21,515 bases of DNA, from the NCBI GenBank assembly GCA_001275005.1, contig JWZX01002995.1, positions 1-21,515 on the forward strand, written 5' to 3'. This document shows, piece after piece, positions 1-8,354 of the stretch. Made by a program: the position numbers and the translations under genes. Numbering within the stretch: position 1 is the first letter of the stretch; each line of letters opens with the position of its first letter. Below the pieces are notes generated by a model, which saw only the letters and a list, made by a program, of their open reading frames with translations, ran no database searches and had not been told where the DNA came from. Origin of the DNA: Chrysochromulina tobinii (Eukaryota > Haptophyta > Prymnesiales > Chrysochromulinaceae).

Positions 1-764
1 ATGATATAATCAAGATATAAGATGATATATAATGATATCTTGTATTGAAAATTCCCTTTTCTTGTATTGAAAATTCCCCCAATCCCGTCGTACGATCGTT
101 ACTACAGTCTACCGTACACGACCCGGGGGCGGAACCGAGGACCTCACGACCTCTCGGGGCGACGCGAGACGCGCGCAGACGGAGAGACGGTCGAGAGGTT
201 GGCCGAAGGTGGCCGGCGTGACCGGTGTGGCGTGCGCGTGGCCACTGGGCCTTCTATTTATATACCGTTCTAATAATTGCTTTCTAATCATCTCGATCTC
301 ATCCGCGGGCCGATCTTCGTTTAATCTCTAATCACTTCTACGTACGTTCTCACGCCCATGCAGAATCCATCATCCAGCATGCTCGGCACTCCAGGGCACT
401 GTGTGGCCTTCGTCGAGCGTGTCGTTGAAGTTACGGGTTTTCTCATCGTTGTGTTGCATGGAAGCGGTCAGCAGGCTCTCCCTGCGGCCTGCGCCTCCTC
501 CTCTGCGCGCAGAGCCGGCGCTTCCGCTCGGCTGCACCATCGAGCTCTCACTCTCTCGCCTTGCCGTCGTCATCCTCGTCGTGCGTCCTCCTCGCCCAGA
601 GCGCTGTTGCCAGGGCCCACACTTCATACTCTCCTCAGATGCAGTCCGAGGCGAGTCCCGGGAGCCAGCCGAGCGTGGACTCCTCGATGCAAGCGAGGCC
701 CGCGCTGGAACGCGTGCGCCCACTGTCAGTGTAGCGGTTCCGCGCAGCCGATCGGGTCCTGGGC
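1..764. other. AT-rich edge and region without a supported gene
   Basis: The first 60 bases are AT-rich with repeated GATATA-like steps, unlike the GC-rich remainder. An 18-base direct repeat (CTTGTATTGAAAATTCCC) occurs at 39-56 and 61-78. From about 100 to 760 there are only arginine/serine-rich open frames on both strands, which are typical by-products of high GC. A minus-strand reading around 635-723 could be a second exon of the ORF at 765-1142, but I cannot prove it. I see no RNA gene here. Confidence 0.4.
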
Positions 765-1142
765 CTACCGGGTCGCTGAGCCTGCCATCGACCTTGAGTA
801 GGAGACCTGGCTCTGGAAGTTGGCGATCGCCGGCATGAGCGCCCCGCGGCCGAGAGACGAGGAAGGCAGCGGCGGCAGCGTAGCTGCTTGCGAGCGCAGC
901 GCAAGAAGCTGCGCAAACGGGCTGTCGAGCACCTCCTCTTTTGGTTCGAGGGCACGTAGCCGCTGGCTGACAGCGTCGGCCGACACGCCAGCTGCCCCAT
1001 CCAACTCGCTCAGCTTCAGGGATGACGACGATCGCGAGGGGTTGGCGCTGCTATTGGCCGAGGAGTTGGCGCTACCCTCGCCATCTGACGTCGTCGCCCG
1101 GTTTTCGACACTGGCTTTGCTGAACTGCATCGCACCTTGCAT
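765..1142 (-). CDS. Hypothetical protein, possibly the first exon of a longer gene
   Basis: This is an open frame of 125 codons starting with ATG at 1142. The product has a Ser/Asn/Ala-rich, probably disordered N-terminal third. A more protein-like stretch follows, with mixed charged and hydrophobic residues (SQRLRALEPKEEVLDSPFAQ, then LLALRSQAATLPPLPSS). I recognise no domain. The frame may not really end at 765. A GTAGGC donor-like site just before the stop and a CACTGACAG acceptor 46 bases on would join it to a short frame ending near 635. It is divergent from the small gene at 1446, with about 300 bases between them. Composition favours coding over the antisense frames, but there is no homology to support it. 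Confidence 0.3.
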   Translation of the reverse strand: MQGAMQFSKASVENRATTSDGEGSANSSANSSANPSRSSSSLKLSELDGAAGVSADAVSQRLRALEPKEEVLDSPFAQLLALRSQAATLPPLPSSSLGRGALMPAIANFQSQVSYSRSMAGSATR

Positions 1143-1445
1143 CTAGAGAGCCGCTCGCTTTTCTCGGGAGTCCTCTGTTGGCGCGTGCCCCCCGGCCGTA
1201 GGCCAGCAGTGTGTGTGCGGAGATTGCGGTGGGACTTTACTTGATTGATGAGCCGCAATCACGTTGACTTGACTTGACTTGACTTGTCTTGACTTGACTT
1301 GACACCTCGCAGCAAGAAGGTGTTTTGCCCTCTACGCGCGGTCGGTGCGTTTTCGCAAACCCACGCCACCTTAGCCCGCGCGCGCCGCTGTTGCGACGCC
1401 GCCGGGGCTTACCAGCATGCACATGCCACTCCCTCGCAGGCAGCC
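1143..1445. promoter_or_regulatory. Intergenic region between divergent genes, with TTGAC microsatellite
   Basis: About 300 bases separate the two divergent start codons. The region contains eight near-perfect tandem TTGAC pentamers at about 1264-1303, with one unit changed to TTGTC. Just upstream of the ATG at 1446 the sequence CCCTCGCAG resembles a 3' splice site, so the small gene may have an intron in its 5' leader. I see no clear TATA box. The promoter role is inferred from gene orientation only. Confidence 0.35.
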
Positions 1446-1640
1446 ATGATGTCCTTCTTCCGTGCCAAGCAGCTGGGCATCCCCGCGGCGCGGTGGGGTG
1501 TTGCCGCTGGCTCGATCGGTTTCTTCCTCCTCTACGAGGACCTGCCGCAGCTGATTCTGCAGACGCCTTACGGCAACTTCCCGGGGTGGACCGGTGTCGC
1601 CGTCGCCTTCGGCATGATGAAGGATCCCAAGGCGGAGTGA
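1446..1640 (+). CDS. Small one-helix protein resembling complex III subunit QCR10/UQCR11
   Basis: The product is 64 residues with one hydrophobic helix at about residues 15-30. The core reads IPAARWGVAAGSIGFFLLYE, followed by LPQLILQTPY and NFPGW. The spacing of proline, Trp-Gly, small residues, acidic-then-aromatic turn and a Y-x-x-x-P/G ending matches my memory of the 6.4-kDa cytochrome bc1 subunit (yeast QCR10, animal UQCR11). That subunit crosses the mitochondrial inner membrane at the edge of complex III. Length also fits. The frame is open upstream to 1299, but the internal ATG at 1446 follows a splice-acceptor-like CGCAG and gives the compact protein, so I chose it. The family call rests on pattern, not on a search; another small respiratory-chain subunit is possible. 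Confidence 0.5.
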   Translation: MMSFFRAKQLGIPAARWGVAAGSIGFFLLYEDLPQLILQTPYGNFPGWTGVAVAFGMMKDPKAE

Positions 1641-2143
1641 GCCTCTTGCTGATGTGGTTAGGTCACGCGAGGGTGCTTCACCTACTTTGCCTGGGGCTGC
1701 GAGGCAGGGATCGCTACCAGTGTGCGGGCGGGGCCTTGCTGCTCAAGCAGCGCAGGGCTGGCGAGCGCACCTCCGAAGTACTGGGGTTGCATTTTCCTGA
1801 TTGTCGCGACGAATGTTCATTTCGTGTGCGAGGTATTGCGTGTGTGCCTGTGGTGCGTCATATTCCGTGACGTGACTTCGCTGACGACTGAAGGGAGCGG
1901 CCGACGCGCGCGTGTAGGTGTACGCAACAGCCAACACGAGGTTCCTTGTGAGTAACCAGCAAGGTGCACGGAACACGATACCAAAAGTTACATACAGAGC
2001 TGCGCGCGCCGCGCCGGGCGCGGGATTGCTGAGACGCGTGCTGCGCAGAGTACTCCGCATGGTGCTCGATCTCTGTGGTTTACATATTCACACACCATTC
2101 ATACACGTGTGGTGTCGGGCCAGTCGGCTTCAACAGCCTCAAA
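1641..2143. other. Intergenic region, no gene seen
   Basis: This 503-base gap lies between two plus-strand genes. It presumably holds the 3' end of the small gene and the promoter and leader of the leucine-rich-repeat gene. I see no RNA gene or convincing ORF. A GC-only stretch (GCGCGCGCCGCGCCGGGCGC) lies at about 2002-2021. Confidence 0.4.
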
Positions 2144-3172
2144 ATGGCTCCCAAGAAGGGGGGCAAGGACAAGAAGGAAAAGAAGCCGAGCGAGGACGAT
2201 GAGAAAGGCCCGCTGCAGTCCAAGGCGTTCACCAAGGATTTACCGACTGAGTGCGCGAACCTTCAGCTCGAGCCACTGCCGCTGGTAATTTCCTCTCTCG
2301 ACCGTGGCGAGGAGGGCGACAAGGCCTTCCTGCGCATGGCAGTGCACTCCGGCATTGCGCCGAACTTCACGCCGAAGCACACGCAAGCGCTGACTGCTGC
2401 GCTACTACCCTACTCATACTTGCAGCGGCTGTGCTTCTGGAGCGTCGGCGTTGCCGATGCTGGCTGTGTTGCCCTCGGCAAGTACCTCATTGCCAATCGC
2501 TCCGTCCAAACGCTCGAGCTGACCGACTGCGGCGTCGGCGCAGCGGGTTGCAAGATTCTGGGCGAGGCGCTCGAGCGCAACGCCACACTGCTCACGCTGC
2601 GCCTCGACCACAACAGAAGCATCGGCTCGCCTGGAGCAGCAGTGCTTGGCGACTGCCTGTGCAGGAACAGGGCGCTGCAGACGGTCTCGCTCACGTTTTG
2701 TGGGCTCGAGGGCGACGTGGGCGCACAGGCGGTCGTCTCGGGCTTCTTCCAGGCGCCCATGCTCAACGTGCTCGAGCTCAAGGGCAACCGCTTCGGCGTC
2801 GATGGCATACTCACGATCCTACGCACGCTGCGCAGCTGTGCCGCACCTCTCTTTCGGATCGACCTGGCGGACACGGGCTTCGGCATGCAACCCGAGGTGC
2901 ACGCGGCCATCGAGGACTGCTTCTTGAACAACAAGACGTGCTGCGAATACGCGCTCGCGGGCAACGAGATCGGCGACAGCACCGCGTACCGATGGCTGAA
3001 TATGATCAAGTCGGAAGAGTGCAAGACGCATCTGATCTACGTGGACGTGACGAACCGCATCGACCCGCTGCTCTTTAAGCAGATTGGCGACGAGACCGCC
3101 AAGAACAAGAAGGACTGGCTCAAGGCACAGAAGAAGAAGGGCAAGGGCGGCAAGGGCAAGAAGAAAAAGTAA
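2144..3172 (+). CDS. Leucine-rich-repeat protein (RNase-inhibitor type) with lysine-rich ends
   Basis: The product is 342 residues and appears complete. It opens with a lysine-rich tail (MAPKKGGKDKKEKK) and closes with another (QKKKGKGGKGKKKK). Between them lie at least four repeats of about 28 residues of the ribonuclease-inhibitor/NLR type. Examples are VQTLELTDCGVGAAGCKILG, then LLTLRLDHNRSIGSPGAAVL, LQTVSLTFCGLEGDVGA and LNVLELKGNRFGVDGI. Such domains form curved scaffolds that bind other proteins. Lysine-rich tails flanking an LRR are seen in some axonemal and cytoskeletal proteins of flagellates, but nothing here proves that location. The frame extends to 2075; I chose the ATG at 2144 because it has AAA before it (AAAATGG context) and removes a non-conserved leader. 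No introns are apparent. The precise family is unknown to me. Confidence 0.8.
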   Translation: MAPKKGGKDKKEKKPSEDDEKGPLQSKAFTKDLPTECANLQLEPLPLVISSLDRGEEGDKAFLRMAVHSGIAPNFTPKHTQALTAALLPYSYLQRLCFWSVGVADAGCVALGKYLIANRSVQTLELTDCGVGAAGCKILGEALERNATLLTLRLDHNRSIGSPGAAVLGDCLCRNRALQTVSLTFCGLEGDVGAQAVVSGFFQAPMLNVLELKGNRFGVDGILTILRTLRSCAAPLFRIDLADTGFGMQPEVHAAIEDCFLNNKTCCEYALAGNEIGDSTAYRWLNMIKSEECKTHLIYVDVTNRIDPLLFKQIGDETAKNKKDWLKAQKKKGKGGKGKKKK

Positions 3173-3640
3173 CGATAGGAGTCAGGGCTAGTTCAGTGCT
3201 AGCGGCGGGACTGGTTCAGAGGTAGGACCGTCCGTGGGGCCGTCGGCCGTGGTACAATATATTGCCGTGACGCTGATCGTTTCTATCTTCAGTTCAGTTC
3301 AGTTACTGCATAAACAACAGTTATATCTTCTCTTGCCCGTTGAATAAGGACAACCCGCGTCGGATACGTACGTTTTCATCGTCACGGGCGGTGCCGACTC
3401 TGGCCAAGAATCGGTCCTCGAATCGCAATCGGTCCACATCCGACCATAAAGTTTCTGTGCGATCGTCGGCCCGGCCGCGCCAGCCGCCACACCTCTCCTA
3501 CGTGCCTTACGTCTGCGCACGATCCCACCTGCGCATCCATGCAAGTGGACGGCTTGCCTCACCCGTTGGCCGTGCAGCCTTTGCCGGTAGCTTCTTCACA
3601 TGCCCATGATGATTCACGCAGGCTCAGGCGAGACACGAGG
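3173..3640. other. Intergenic region between convergent genes
   Basis: This is the 3' flank of both the leucine-rich-repeat gene (+) and the photodecarboxylase-like gene (-). It contains a short TTCAG repeat (TTCAGTTCAGTTCAGTTACTG) near 3289-3309. Open frames here are short and biased, and none is convincing. Confidence 0.4.
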
Positions 3641-5533
3641 TCACGCCGCTTGTGCGGGGGAGAGGGCGGGGGTCGCGGCTCCCGCCGAGGCCGCCAGGTA
3701 CGCCTGTGCCTGCTGCATGTATGCATTGATCTCCGCCCTCTGGCGCAACACGAGATCGGCGGCCTTCTCGGCCATCATGATGGTCGGGCCGCACGTCTGG
3801 CCGCCGATGATGTGCGGCATCGCCGACGCATCCACCACACGGAGCGAGCCTACGCCACGTACCCGCATCTCCGGGTCAAGGACAGCGGCCTGATCATCGA
3901 CACGCCCCATGCGGCACGAGCCGACGAGGGCATTGGCTGAGTGGGTGGTTTTGCGCACGTACGCGTCGATGTCCTCGTCGGACTGCACCGCCACGCCAGG
4001 GTACACCTCCTCATCGCGGTACTGGTCGAAGCTCTTCGCGGCGAGCAGCTGCCGGCCGAGCTTGATGCCTTCACGCAGGGTCGCCACGTCAGCATCGTCG
4101 GAGAGATGGACGTCTTGGAGCATGGGCTGGGCGAGCGGATCGGAGCTGCGCAGGCGTACTAGGCCCGTCGACTGTGGCCGGCAGGCGATGATCTGCGTCG
4201 TGTAGCCGGAGAGGAACTTGGCGCCTGCACCGAGCTGCTGCAGCGTCGTGATCCCGTCAGGCGACATCGCGCGCGCCGCAACGAAGCGTACCTGCACGTC
4301 AGCTTGCTTGAGGTCGGGTTTGGTCTTGAAGAAGCCGCCGAACTCGCACGCCACGCTCGTGAGCGGCCCCCTCCTCCACAGCAGCCAGCGCAGCAACGCC
4401 ATTGGGTTCGTCTTGCTCCCACCCCATAGCCGGATCTCATCAGTCACCGATACCTTCTTCTTACTTCCACAGCTGACGACGACGGCGGGGTGGTCGGCGA
4501 GGCCCACGCCCACGTTGTCGAGCTCCTTGCGCACCTCGATGCCCACCTCTTCGAGGTGCGCGCGTGGCCCAATCCCGCTGAGCATCAGCAGCTGCGGCGA
4601 CTGCACAGCGCCCGCGCTCAGAAGGACTTCACCGCCCTGAGCGAGCTGTGCGCGGGATGGTTTGCCGTCGGCGCCAATGTACTCGACGCCCGCGGCGCAC
4701 AGGTCATCTCCCGAGCCCTCGAGCGTGACGCGCGTCGCATGCACGCCCGTGCGCACGCACAGGTTCGACCGCCCCTCCGTGCCCTCGAGGTACGCGTTCG
4801 CCGCGCTGCAGCGCTCACCGTTGCGCTGCGTCACCTTGTACCGGCCGAAACCCTCCTGCGGCGCGCTCCAGTCGTTGAAGTCGTGGACGCGCCGGTAGCC
4901 GAGCTCGCCCGCCGCGCGCAGAAACGCCGTCGACAGCTCGTTCTCGTACGGCACGTCGCTCACCGACAGGGGTCCGTCGACACCGTGGTACTGCGAGGCG
5001 CCGCCTACGTAATTCTCCGACTTGCGGTAGTAGTGCAGCACCGAGTCGGGACCCCAGCCCTCGGCGCCGGCGGCGACCCAGCTGTTGTAGTCCGCGGGCG
5101 ACCCACGGTTGTAGAGCATCACGTTCGTGCAGCTCGAGCCGCCGAGCGCCTTGCCACGGCACAGGTAGATGCCACGGCCGCTCGTCCCCTGCCCGGCCTC
5201 TGTGGTAAAATCCCAGTCGCGCTCGGACTTGAAGACCTTGATGAGGCCCGCCGGCACGCGGATACGCAGGTCACGGCTCGCGTCGGTGCCCGCCTCGAGC
5301 ACGAGCACGCGCGCCTCTGCAGCGCTCAGCCGTTCGGCCATCACGCAGCCAGCAGCACCACCGCCGACGATAATGTAGTCCCAGGGCTCCTCAGCAAGTT
5401 GCTCCGCTGCTGCAACACCGCCGCGCAGTGCAATGAGGCGCCTTGCTGAGGTCGGCACGCTTCGCGAGCTGATCGCCGCGGTCACCGTCGCCACGGCGCA
5501 GATGTATACTAACCTTCTCATCATCGCCGCCAT
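3641..5533 (-). CDS. FAP: Fatty acid photodecarboxylase-like GMC flavoenzyme, probably plastid-targeted
   Basis: This is a GMC-family flavoprotein of 630 residues, numbered from the ATG at 5533. The FAD-binding motif (IIVGGGAAG) is at about 54-62, the family signature GGSSCTN at 131-137 and the second signature (GAVQSPQLLMLSGIGP) at 308-323. The enzyme is most like algal fatty acid photodecarboxylase, which uses blue light and FAD to turn C16-C18 fatty acids into alkanes or alkenes plus CO2. The two residues that set that enzyme apart from choline or glucose dehydrogenases are present. The cysteine is C396 in VACEFGGF and the arginine R416 in VQVRFVA, equivalent to Chlorella Cys432 and Arg451. 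Also kept are IACRPQSTG and the HSANALVGSCRMG active-site loop (H531, N534). The N-terminus has a signal-peptide-like helix (RRLVYICAVATVTAAIS) then a Ser/Arg-rich stretch ending LRGG, as expected for import into a secondary plastid. The frame is open to 5680, but that extension adds no plausible leader. There are no introns. Residue 431 is Leu where I recall Tyr466 in Chlorella. Confidence 0.82.
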   Translation of the reverse strand: MAAMMRRLVYICAVATVTAAISSRSVPTSARRLIALRGGVAAAEQLAEEPWDYIIVGGGAAGCVMAERLSAAEARVLVLEAGTDASRDLRIRVPAGLIKVFKSERDWDFTTEAGQGTSGRGIYLCRGKALGGSSCTNVMLYNRGSPADYNSWVAAGAEGWGPDSVLHYYRKSENYVGGASQYHGVDGPLSVSDVPYENELSTAFLRAAGELGYRRVHDFNDWSAPQEGFGRYKVTQRNGERCSAANAYLEGTEGRSNLCVRTGVHATRVTLEGSGDDLCAAGVEYIGADGKPSRAQLAQGGEVLLSAGAVQSPQLLMLSGIGPRAHLEEVGIEVRKELDNVGVGLADHPAVVVSCGSKKKVSVTDEIRLWGGSKTNPMALLRWLLWRRGPLTSVACEFGGFFKTKPDLKQADVQVRFVAARAMSPDGITTLQQLGAGAKFLSGYTTQIIACRPQSTGLVRLRSSDPLAQPMLQDVHLSDDADVATLREGIKLGRQLLAAKSFDQYRDEEVYPGVAVQSDEDIDAYVRKTTHSANALVGSCRMGRVDDQAAVLDPEMRVRGVGSLRVVDASAMPHIIGGQTCGPTIMMAEKAADLVLRQRAEINAYMQQAQAYLAASAGAATPALSPAQAA

Positions 5534-5726
5534 TGCGCGATTTATCTCGTCGCCGCGAGATTGGAGATAGATAACCCATAATCGTGATGTGCGTGACGCA
5601 AGTCGAAGTCGCACAAGCGGGTACCCACAAGCGCAAAGGAAGCTCCCCAGCCACATGTACCGCCCCCTCAGCGGCCCCACACTCGCTCAGTCTCACATTC
5701 AAATTCTCCTACACACAGCACTTCTA

Positions 5727-6011
5727 CTACAGGTTAGCCCTCTCCTCAAGCTCAAGCCATCTGAGCTCCGTCCCGTCGAGCTGCTCGGCGAGCGCCTCGA
5801 TCTCCTCAGTCCACTCGGACAATTCCGAGTAGCCGTTGCGGGCCGCCTCGAAGGAGTTGACCTTCTTCTGCAGCTCCGCACGCTTGGCGCTGATCGCCTC
5901 CATCTCGGCCTCCAGCCTCGTGAGCGCCTTGCGCTCGAAGTTGGACAGGGGCTTCTGCCCCTTGGCTGCTGCTGCTGCAGCTGGCGTCACTGACGCTGCC
6001 GGTGCCTGCTG

Positions 6012-6084
<73 letters not shown>

Positions 6085-8354
6085 AGCTGCTGCTGCTCCT
6101 GGAAGAGGACATAGTCGGAAAAGGTCCCTTGCCAGTCACGCACCTGACCAGGGATGCGATCGGTGCGGCCGTCAGTGTGGCTATCCGTGGCCATCAGAGG
6201 CGCAGGCGGAGAGGGAGCCATAGCAATCGAGTACCTCGCCCACCCCGTCGCCAGGGAGCACGAACAGGTGGTCGACGGTCTTGTCGAGGAAGAAACGGTC
6301 ATGCGAAACGATGAGGAGCACGCCCAAGTACTCGTTCACCTGATAAAGGATGCACTCCGTAAGGCGATCAGTGTGGCCACCCACGGTGGGAATCCGTCCC
6401 AGAATCCGTCGCCCGAAAGGTTGACACTCACCAGAAAGTCTTCGAGAACGCCAATCGTATCCAAATCTAGGTCGTTCGTTGGCTCATCGAGCAGCAGAAA
6501 GTTGGGCTGCAGCGCGAGTACGCGAAGCATTTGAAGCCGGCGCCGCTCACCCCCACTCAACTTCGCAACTCGATCGTACCACCGTTTCGGCGGGAAGAGG
6601 AACTTTGAGAGCAGCGACGTGGCAGCCTTCTCGTCCGCATCTGCGCTCACGCCGCCTCCGGGCGCTCGCGCGACCGCCTCTTGCACGAAGGCGAGCACAG
6701 TGAGCTCGACTGGTAGATCAGTCTCGAGGCCGCGTTGCTCATAGTGGCCGAACCTGAGGATGTAGACAATCAATGACCATCAGCCACACTCAGGCGGGAT
6801 TGGCGGGGTGCCCCTGACGCCATCGTGGTGCCCCTGGCGCCATCAGTTGTGCCCCTGGCGCCATAGTGGTGCCCCTTGGGCCAGCAGTCGTGTTCCACCC
6901 TTGGTGGCACATACCTCACTGTCTCGCCACATTCAATGTGCCCGTCCAGAAGCGGCAAGTGGCCCTGGAGCGCTTGCAGCAGGGTTGACTTCCCCGCCCC
7001 ATTTGGCCCCACGACCCCAATTCGATCCTTGCGTCCAAATTCGTACCTGGCGACGAAGGCCATCAGAGGCCATCAGAGGCCATCAGAGGCCATTATCCCG
7101 AGGCCATCATCCCGATTCGATCCTAATTCGCCCAAACACGTACTCGAAGCCGTTCACCACCCGTCGCCCGTCGCCTCCAGGCGCGTCGACAGCGATGCGG
7201 TGGCAGGTGAGCAGCTTGCCCCCCAGCCGTTGCATGCTTGCGCCGCCAAGGCTGACGGAGCCACCGTCCTTTAGGGCCGCTGTCCCAACCGCCACGCGCG
7301 AACTCAGCTGTTGGAAGGCATCCACACGCGACTTTGACTTCGCCTGACGACCCTGGGGTTGCTTGCGTACCTGCCCAGGGAATGGGGATGGCACTCGATT
7401 GCAGTCAGATGTCATCGGTGACCATCATTGACCATCACGTACCCATGCTAGCTCCGTCTTGAGCTTATTCCGAGCCGCCGCAGTCGCCGCACCCTCTGCC
7501 TCCAGCCTTGCCTGCTTGGAGGCGAGGAACGCCTCGTAGTCGCCTCGGTGGCGGTGGACTTCCGTCCGGCTGAGCTCGAGCACCTCGTTGCACGTGGCGG
7601 ACAGGAACGAGCGGTCGTGCGTCACGATCAGCGCGGTGAGCGATCTCGCCGCGATCTCGCCCTCGAGGAAGCGGATCGCACCAATATCGAGATGATTCGT
7701 CGGTTCATCAAGCAAGAGCAGATCGGGCTGCGAGAGCAGTGCAGCCGCAAGCGCGACGCGCTTGCGCTCGCCACCGGAGAGGCTCGACGCGTCGCGGCTC
7801 AGCAGGTGATCCACCTCGAGCGTTGCGCAAAGCCGTTGCATCTCCTCCTCGATACCCCACGCATCCGCCTTGTCCATCGCTGCAGCCGCCCTGCCCACGC
7901 GCTCGCTCGCGTCCGATTCGCCATCGTCGACGGCCTGCACGGCCGCGCGATACTCTGCGAGCGCACGCGCAAACGGCGCGTCGCTCGAGAAGATGAAGTC
8001 CGCCGCAGGGGCACCCGGAGGAAGAGATGGCTCCTGCTCAACGTACGCGCTGCGCACCCCACGAGCAATGTCCACGCTGCCCGTGTCGGGTTGCAGCTTG
8101 CCGCAGAGGACCTTGAGCAGTGACGACTTGCCTGCACCGTTGGCTCCAACGAGCGCAAGCTTCGCGCCGCGGGCGATGGCAAACGAGATATCCTTAAAGA
8201 TGAAGCTCTCGGCGTAGCTCAATGAGATGGCGTCGGCGGTGAGAAGCGCCGCACCGCCTTCAGCCAGAGGGGTAGGTGTTGCAGACTGCTGCTGCATGAT
8301 GATCGAAAATGGCGTCCGCACGCATGCGCCAATAGTGAGAAGGGTCTTCAACAT
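5727..8354 (-). CDS. Uup-type ABC-F ATPase, six exons, with polyglutamine tract
   Basis: The exons, in minus-strand order, are 8354-7443, 7370-7144, 7046-6915, 6753-6432, 6339-6235 and 6143-5727. They join in frame into 704 residues, and every intron has a GT donor and an AG acceptor. Two ATPase domains are complete. Walker A motifs are GANGAGKS (70-77) and GPNGAGKS (393-400). LSGGE signatures are at 192 and 489, and Walker B LLLLDEPTNHLD and LLLDEPTNDLD at about 212 and 510. The linker KSKSRVDAF and the C-terminal coiled coil (LSNFERKALTRLEAEMEAI) mark the bacterial Uup branch. ABC-F proteins lack membrane segments and act on ribosomes; Uup also affects DNA transposon excision and ribosome assembly in bacteria. 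Between ATPase 2 and the coiled coil lie QQQL and 26 consecutive glutamines. The start at 8354 (MLKTLLTIGACVR) could be an organelle leader; the alternative ATG is at 8297. The stop lies about 190 bases from the start of the photodecarboxylase gene on the same strand. Confidence 0.88.
6009..6095 (-). repeat. CAG/CTG trinucleotide tract encoding polyglutamine
   Basis: Within the last exon of the ABC-F gene, 21 uninterrupted CAG codons lie at 6083-6021. Three CAA and two CAG codons follow, giving 26 glutamines (residues 587-612). One Leu codon and three more CAG codons lie at 6084-6095. The run of identical codons suggests slippage expansion rather than selection on a particular codon mix. Confidence 0.95.
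6754..6914 (-). repeat. ABC-F intron 3 with tandem GGCGCCAGGGGCAC repeat
   Basis: This 161-base intron has a GTATGT donor and an ATCCTCAG acceptor. It contains about four imperfect copies of a 24-base unit built on GATGGCGCCAGGGGCACCAC (sense strand) between 6812 and 6880. A TGATGGTCATTGATTG segment lies before the acceptor. The flanking exons read ETVR-FGHYEQRG across the junction, as in Uup. Confidence 0.85.
7047..7143 (-). repeat. ABC-F intron 2 with tandem CTGATGGCCT decamers
   Basis: This 97-base intron has donor GTACGT and acceptor CGCCAG. Its 3' half holds three perfect tandem CTGATGGCCT units plus degenerate copies (GATGGCCT, TAATGGCCT). Its first 33 bases closely resemble the first 31 bases of the next exon (about 25 of 31 aligned positions identical, with a 2-base gap). 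Protein continuity across the junction is VVNGFE-YEFGRKDRIG. Confidence 0.88.

Noticed and set aside
4490-5449. Long plus-strand open frame of 319 codons
   Set aside because: It is antisense to the photodecarboxylase-like gene, arginine/valine/alanine-rich, and has no recognisable domain.
3641-5533. Choline dehydrogenase as the name for the GMC enzyme
   Set aside because: The Cys and Arg specific to fatty acid photodecarboxylase and the matching C-terminal loops favour that family instead.
5836-6314. Plus-strand frames encoding poly-Cys, poly-Ala or poly-Leu across the triplet repeat
   Set aside because: They are antisense readings of the CAG tract inside the well-supported ABC-F exon; their flanks show no domain.
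6181-7415. ABC-F gene read as a broken pseudogene because its frames are fragmented
   Set aside because: Every break is bridged by GT-AG introns that restore Uup family motifs exactly, so it is a spliced, intact gene.
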